Assembly: GCA_022838965.1 (NCBI GenBank)
Contig: JALHDK010000164.1
Coordinates: 1-9,112, forward strand
Direction of reading: 5' to 3'
DNA: 9,112 bases
DNA from: Actinomycetales bacterium
GTDB lineage: Bacteria > Actinomycetota > Actinomycetes > Actinomycetales > Actinomycetaceae
Part shown: in pieces, positions 7,076 through 9,112 of the stretch
Layout of the letters: each line of letters starts with the position of its first letter
How positions within the stretch are numbered: the first letter of the stretch is position 1
Position numbers and translations under genes: made by a program
Notes under the pieces: generated by a model
The model's database searches: none
What the model was told of the DNA's origin: nothing
The model's input: only the letters and a program-made list of their open reading frames with translations

Positions 7076-7081
7076 ACGGTA
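7076..7081 (-). promoter_or_regulatory. Putative -10 of the MBL-fold hydrolase gene, leaderless geometry
   Basis: TACCGT on the minus strand (7081 to 7076) is followed by exactly 7 nt (GGAATCC) and the ATG at 7068. The same spacing is seen at three other genes in the window. The hexamer is a weak match and no -35 was recognised, so the support comes mainly from the spacing and the lack of a Shine-Dalgarno sequence. Confidence 0.35.
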
Positions 7082-7136
7082 GGGCACCGGGGACCGCGTG
7101 GGCGGCCGGTTGCTGAGCGCGCGCTGAGGCGTGCCG

Positions 7137-7161
7137 CGCCGCCCGCCCACCGCGGGCGGCG
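7137..7161. repeat. GC-only hairpin, 10-bp perfect stem with 5-nt loop
   Basis: CGCCGCCCGC (7137-7146) and GCGGGCGGCG (7152-7161) are exact reverse complements around a CCACC loop. It lies between the hydrolase start and the VOC remnant and is not followed by a T-run. It could be a terminator-like or attenuator-like structure, or simply a by-product of GC-rich sequence. Confidence 0.35.
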
Positions 7162-7180
7162 GGCGGGGAACTCAAACCCT

Positions 7181-7477
7181 GTTCCGGGCCGAATCACCCT
7201 CCACGACGGTGACGAGACGCTGGGCATGCTCAGCCAGGCGGGCCGGCAGGGCGACACCCCCGGCGAGACCGGGGCGGTCGTCTACCTGGAGGTGAAGGAC
7301 ATGACCGCCGCCCTGCAGGTCGCGACCTCGATGGGGGCAACCGTGGAGATCGGACCCGAGGTGGACGAGCCGTCCGGGGCCGTCTATGCGGACATCGTCG
7401 ACCCGTTCGGCCTGCGCATCGGGCTCGTCCAGGAGTCCCCGTCCCCCACCGCCAGCGACGATGACGCCGTCCCCTGA
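7181..7477 (+). pseudogene. VOC/glyoxalase-family remnant lacking the N-terminal half
   Basis: From about 7181 the frame reads RITLHDGDETLGMLSQ, then GAVVYLEVKDMTAALQV, GATVEIGP, and AVYADIVDPFGLRIGLVQE. This is the back half of a vicinal oxygen chelate (glyoxalase/bleomycin-resistance/dioxygenase) domain, including the DPFGxRxGL ending typical of the fold. A complete domain is about 110-130 residues and starts with a beta-alpha-beta unit carrying the first metal ligand. Upstream of 7181 the same frame is only Arg/Gly/Pro-rich sequence leading into the antisense of the hydrolase gene, so the front half is missing. The first non-overlapping ATG is at 7226 and would give an 83-residue protein beginning inside the fold, with no clear ribosome binding site. 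The likely reading is a 5'-truncated, decaying gene, perhaps cut when the hydrolase gene arrived on its left. A short expressed half-domain that dimerises remains possible. Confidence 0.6.
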
Positions 7478-7566
7478 CGACGCCGACGGCGGGGGCTCGC
7501 GCCGGCACCACCACGGCAACTGCTGACAACCGGGCCGAACCCCCTCGCGGGCCGGCAAGGTCCACC

Positions 7567-7602
7567 TAGGCTTGCAGACATCTCAAGGCGGAGAAAGGAA
7601 AA
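7567..7602 (+). promoter_or_regulatory. Putative -10 and Shine-Dalgarno of the SGNH hydrolase gene
   Basis: TAGGCT at 7567-7572 could serve as a -10 with a transcript start near 7580. Two purine-rich tracts follow, GGAG at 7590-7593 and AAAGGAAAA at 7594-7602, and the second sits about 8 nt before the TTG at 7609. This supports the TTG start over the in-frame ATG at 7639. No clear -35 is visible. Confidence 0.4.
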
Positions 7603-7608
7603 CCCGAA

Positions 7609-8370
7609 TTGTTCACACTCACCGGCATCGTGAGGGTCATGGGCACGGCCGCGGCAGCAGGGCTCGCCGGGGCGGCCGTCCGGCGCCGGCTCGACGGTGT
7701 CAGGCAGGTGCGCCGCTCCGTCGCCGAGTACCGCGAGCACTGGCGCACGCTCGCGGCGTCGCACACGATGAACGGCGCGGCCCTGCGGTACGTCGCGCTC
7801 GGCGACTCCGCCGCCCAGGCGGTCGGCGCCTCGACCCCGGACAAGGGGTACGTGGCGGCCGTGGCGCAGCACGTGGCCAGCCGGGCGGACAGGGATGTGG
7901 CCGTCTACAACCTGTCGGTCTCCGGCGCAAAGGCCGCGGACGTGCTCACCGATCAGCTCCCGCGGCTGGCGGACCTCGGCTTCGTCCCCGATCTCCTGAC
8001 TCTTGGCATCGGCGGCAACGACGTGGTCGACCGGCGCATCGCCGTCGCCCGCTTCCTCGACACCATGGCCGAGGTGCTCGCGGAGCTGCCCCCGGGCAGC
8101 TTCGTGGCGGACCCGCCCGGATTCCTGGTCCCGCCCTTCGAGGGGAGATCGGATGCAATGGCGGAAGGAGTCCGGCCGCTGATCCGTCAGGCCGGTCACC
8201 ACCTCGTGGCGCTGCACCGGGCGACACGATCGGCCGGGCACCTCGGGTGGATCCGCAACGTCGCTGCCGATGCCTTCCATCCCAACGATCGCGGCTATGC
8301 GGGGTGGGCCGCGGCGTTCATCGAGGCTCTGGACGAGTCCGGAGATCCTCCCTGGCGGCCGGGGACCTAA
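7609..8370 (+). CDS. SGNH/GDSL-family hydrolase
   Basis: The 253-residue protein carries the four SGNH blocks in order: block I YVALGDSAAQ with nucleophile Ser67, block II NLSVSGAKA with oxyanion Gly106, block III GIGGND with Asn137, and block V DAFHPNDRGY with catalytic Asp221 and His224. Family members are esterases or lipases that hydrolyse acyl esters on lipids, carbohydrates or cell-wall components. Residues 5-24 are Ala/Gly-rich and fairly hydrophobic, followed by RRR, so they could form a short N-terminal membrane anchor; no lipobox or good signal-peptidase site is seen. The gene starts with TTG behind a good purine-rich ribosome site, with an in-frame ATG ten codons on. Its stop lies 41 bp before the SQR-like start, and the SQR-like gene has its own promoter, so it need not be co-transcribed with it. 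The natural substrate is unknown. Confidence 0.87.
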   Translation: MFTLTGIVRVMGTAAAAGLAGAAVRRRLDGVRQVRRSVAEYREHWRTLAASHTMNGAALRYVALGDSAAQAVGASTPDKGYVAAVAQHVASRADRDVAVYNLSVSGAKAADVLTDQLPRLADLGFVPDLLTLGIGGNDVVDRRIAVARFLDTMAEVLAELPPGSFVADPPGFLVPPFEGRSDAMAEGVRPLIRQAGHHLVALHRATRSAGHLGWIRNVAADAFHPNDRGYAGWAAAFIEALDESGDPPWRPGT

Positions 8371-8385
8371 GCCCCGTGCGACTTC

Positions 8386-8401
8386 ATACCCTCCGGGGTA
8401 T
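8386..8401. promoter_or_regulatory. CsoR/CstR-type operator in front of the SQR-like gene
   Basis: ATACCCTCCGGGGTAT keeps the ATACCC and GGGTAT arms of the operator at 1398; six of eight half-site positions are palindromic. It overlaps the first three bases of the -10 hexamer TATATT (8399-8404), the same arrangement as at the rhodanese gene. Two such sites in front of two sulfur-related genes in one window argue for a shared repressor. Confidence 0.78.
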
Positions 8402-8404
8402 ATT
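8399..8404 (+). promoter_or_regulatory. -10 element of the SQR-like gene, leaderless geometry
   Basis: TATATT matches the -10 consensus at five of six positions and is followed by exactly 7 nt (GGGCACC) and the GTG at 8412. No Shine-Dalgarno sequence is present. The -35 position (around GTGCGA, 8376-8381) is poor. Confidence 0.58.
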
Positions 8405-8411
8405 GGGCACC

Positions 8412-9112
8412 GTGATCCACAACGAAGTGCGCCGGCTCCTCATCCTCGGCGCCGGCCTGGCAGGCACCACCACAGCCAACAAGCTCCGCGCCAAACTCCC
8501 CCGGTCCGAGTGGGAGATCACCGTCGTCGCCAAGAACGACATTCACGACTACAAGCCCTCCTACCTGTTCATCCCCTTCGGGATCAACGAGCCGGAGCAG
8601 GCCCGCCGCAGCGCCCACAGCTTCATCAACGACGGCATCACGTTCCTCATGGGAGACGTGGAGGTCGTGCAGCCGGAGGAGAGGAAGGTCGTCCTCGCCG
8701 ACGGGCGTGAGCTGCCCTACGACTTCCTCGTCATCGCCACCGGCGCGCACCCGCGCCCGGACATGACCGAGGGCACCCTCTCGGACGAGTGGCACAAATC
8801 CGTCGGCGAGTTCTACTCGCTCGAGGGAGCCATGGCGCTGCGCGAACGGGCCTTCGCATGGCGCGGCGGCAAGCTCGTCATGCACATCACCGAGTTCCCG
8901 ATCATGTGCCCGGTGGCCCCCCTCGAGTTCGTCCTGCTCGCCGACTCCTGGCTGCGCCAGCAGGGCCTCCGCGACGAGACGGAGATCACCTACGTCACCC
9001 CGCTGGACGGCGCCTTCACCAAGCCCGTGGCTTCGAAGATCCTCGGAGACCTGCTGGAGAAGCGGAACATCAAGGTCGAGGCCGACTTCATGATCGAGCG
9101 CATCGACGCCGC
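8412..9112 (+). CDS. Sulfide:quinone oxidoreductase-like flavoprotein, N-terminal part (runs off the right edge)
   Basis: The first 233 complete codons are visible. LLILGAGLAGTTTANKL (9-25) is an FAD-binding Rossmann motif, VVAKNDIHDYKPSYLFIPFG (38-57) resembles the second part of the SQR flavin domain, and LVIATGAHPRP (106-116) is the usual ATG motif. HITEFPIMCPVAPLEF (158-173) contains Cys166 in the C-P-x-A-P-x-E-F setting that corresponds to one of the redox cysteines of SQR. SQR oxidises sulfide to persulfide or polysulfide on the cytoplasmic membrane face and passes electrons to quinone. Cys166 is the only cysteine in the visible part, so the first N-terminal cysteine known in some SQR types is absent and the second redox cysteine must lie beyond the window. 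The GTG start is set by the -10 hexamer 7 nt upstream. The alternative is another member of the SQR/FCSD/NDH-2 flavoprotein family, but the operator and neighbours favour SQR. Confidence 0.85.
   Translation, partial: MIHNEVRRLLILGAGLAGTTTANKLRAKLPRSEWEITVVAKNDIHDYKPSYLFIPFGINEPEQARRSAHSFINDGITFLMGDVEVVQPEERKVVLADGRELPYDFLVIATGAHPRPDMTEGTLSDEWHKSVGEFYSLEGAMALRERAFAWRGGKLVMHITEFPIMCPVAPLEFVLLADSWLRQQGLRDETEITYVTPLDGAFTKPVASKILGDLLEKRNIKVEADFMIERIDA

Noticed and set aside
7069..7257. N-terminal extension of the MBL hydrolase to an upstream start.
   Set aside because: The added 63 residues are low-complexity, overlap the VOC remnant on the other strand, and would place the start upstream of a well-placed -10 hexamer.
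7478..7608. Possible additional small gene or terminator between the VOC remnant and the SGNH hydrolase.
   Set aside because: Only short imperfect GC-rich inverted repeats and the putative TAGGCT promoter are present; no supported reading frame or clear terminator.

Overview
The window is very GC-rich (G or C at most third codon positions) and densely packed. The proteins read as those of a high-GC Gram-positive actinobacterium: an actinobacterial type of Fpg-like glycosylase, an actinobacterial type of glucose-6-phosphate isomerase, and several genes that look leaderless. The genus cannot be fixed from the sequence. A relative of the Propionibacteriaceae is only a guess. No tRNA, rRNA, CRISPR array, transposase or phage gene was seen.

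Layout. At the left edge a minus-strand pair, a PfkB-type sugar (probably fructo-) kinase followed by the start of an Fpg/Nei-like DNA glycosylase, overlaps by 8 bp. Divergent from the kinase is a small rhodanese lipoprotein (1426-1878 +). It is preceded by a perfect 16-bp palindrome of the CsoR/CstR operator type. It converges on pgi (minus, stop at 1966), with a perfect 15-bp inverted repeat between the two genes. Divergent from pgi is the centrepiece, an 823-residue single-chain fusion (3810-6281 +). It carries a CoA-disulfide-reductase-like flavoprotein, a rhodanese, a TusA domain and a DsrE2-like domain, each with its expected cysteine. It meets a minus-strand metallo-beta-lactamase-fold hydrolase (6286-7068) tail to tail with 4 bp between them. 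Then come a VOC/glyoxalase-like remnant lacking its front half (about 7181-7477 +), an SGNH/GDSL-family hydrolase (7609-8370 +), and the first 233 codons of a sulfide:quinone-oxidoreductase-like flavoprotein (8412 to the right edge, +). That last gene sits behind a second CsoR/CstR-type operator.

How the genes may work together. The rhodanese lipoprotein, the multidomain persulfide-handling fusion and the SQR-like protein are the parts expected of a sulfide/persulfide (reactive sulfur species) response. The two operators lie immediately in front of the rhodanese and SQR-like genes, 7 kb apart, which suggests a dispersed regulon under one CstR- or CsoR-like repressor encoded outside the window. 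SQR would oxidise sulfide at the membrane to persulfide or polysulfide. Rhodaneses and TusA/DsrE2 would carry the sulfane sulfur. The CoADR-like module would reduce persulfide or CoA-persulfide with NAD(P)H. This chain of events is inference from families and context. The kinase and pgi are ordinary fructose/glucose-phosphate metabolism that happens to surround the rhodanese gene.

A recurring detail is that four genes (kinase, rhodanese, MBL hydrolase, SQR-like) have a TANNNT hexamer followed by exactly 7 nt and then the start codon, with no Shine-Dalgarno sequence. This is the geometry expected of leaderless mRNAs.
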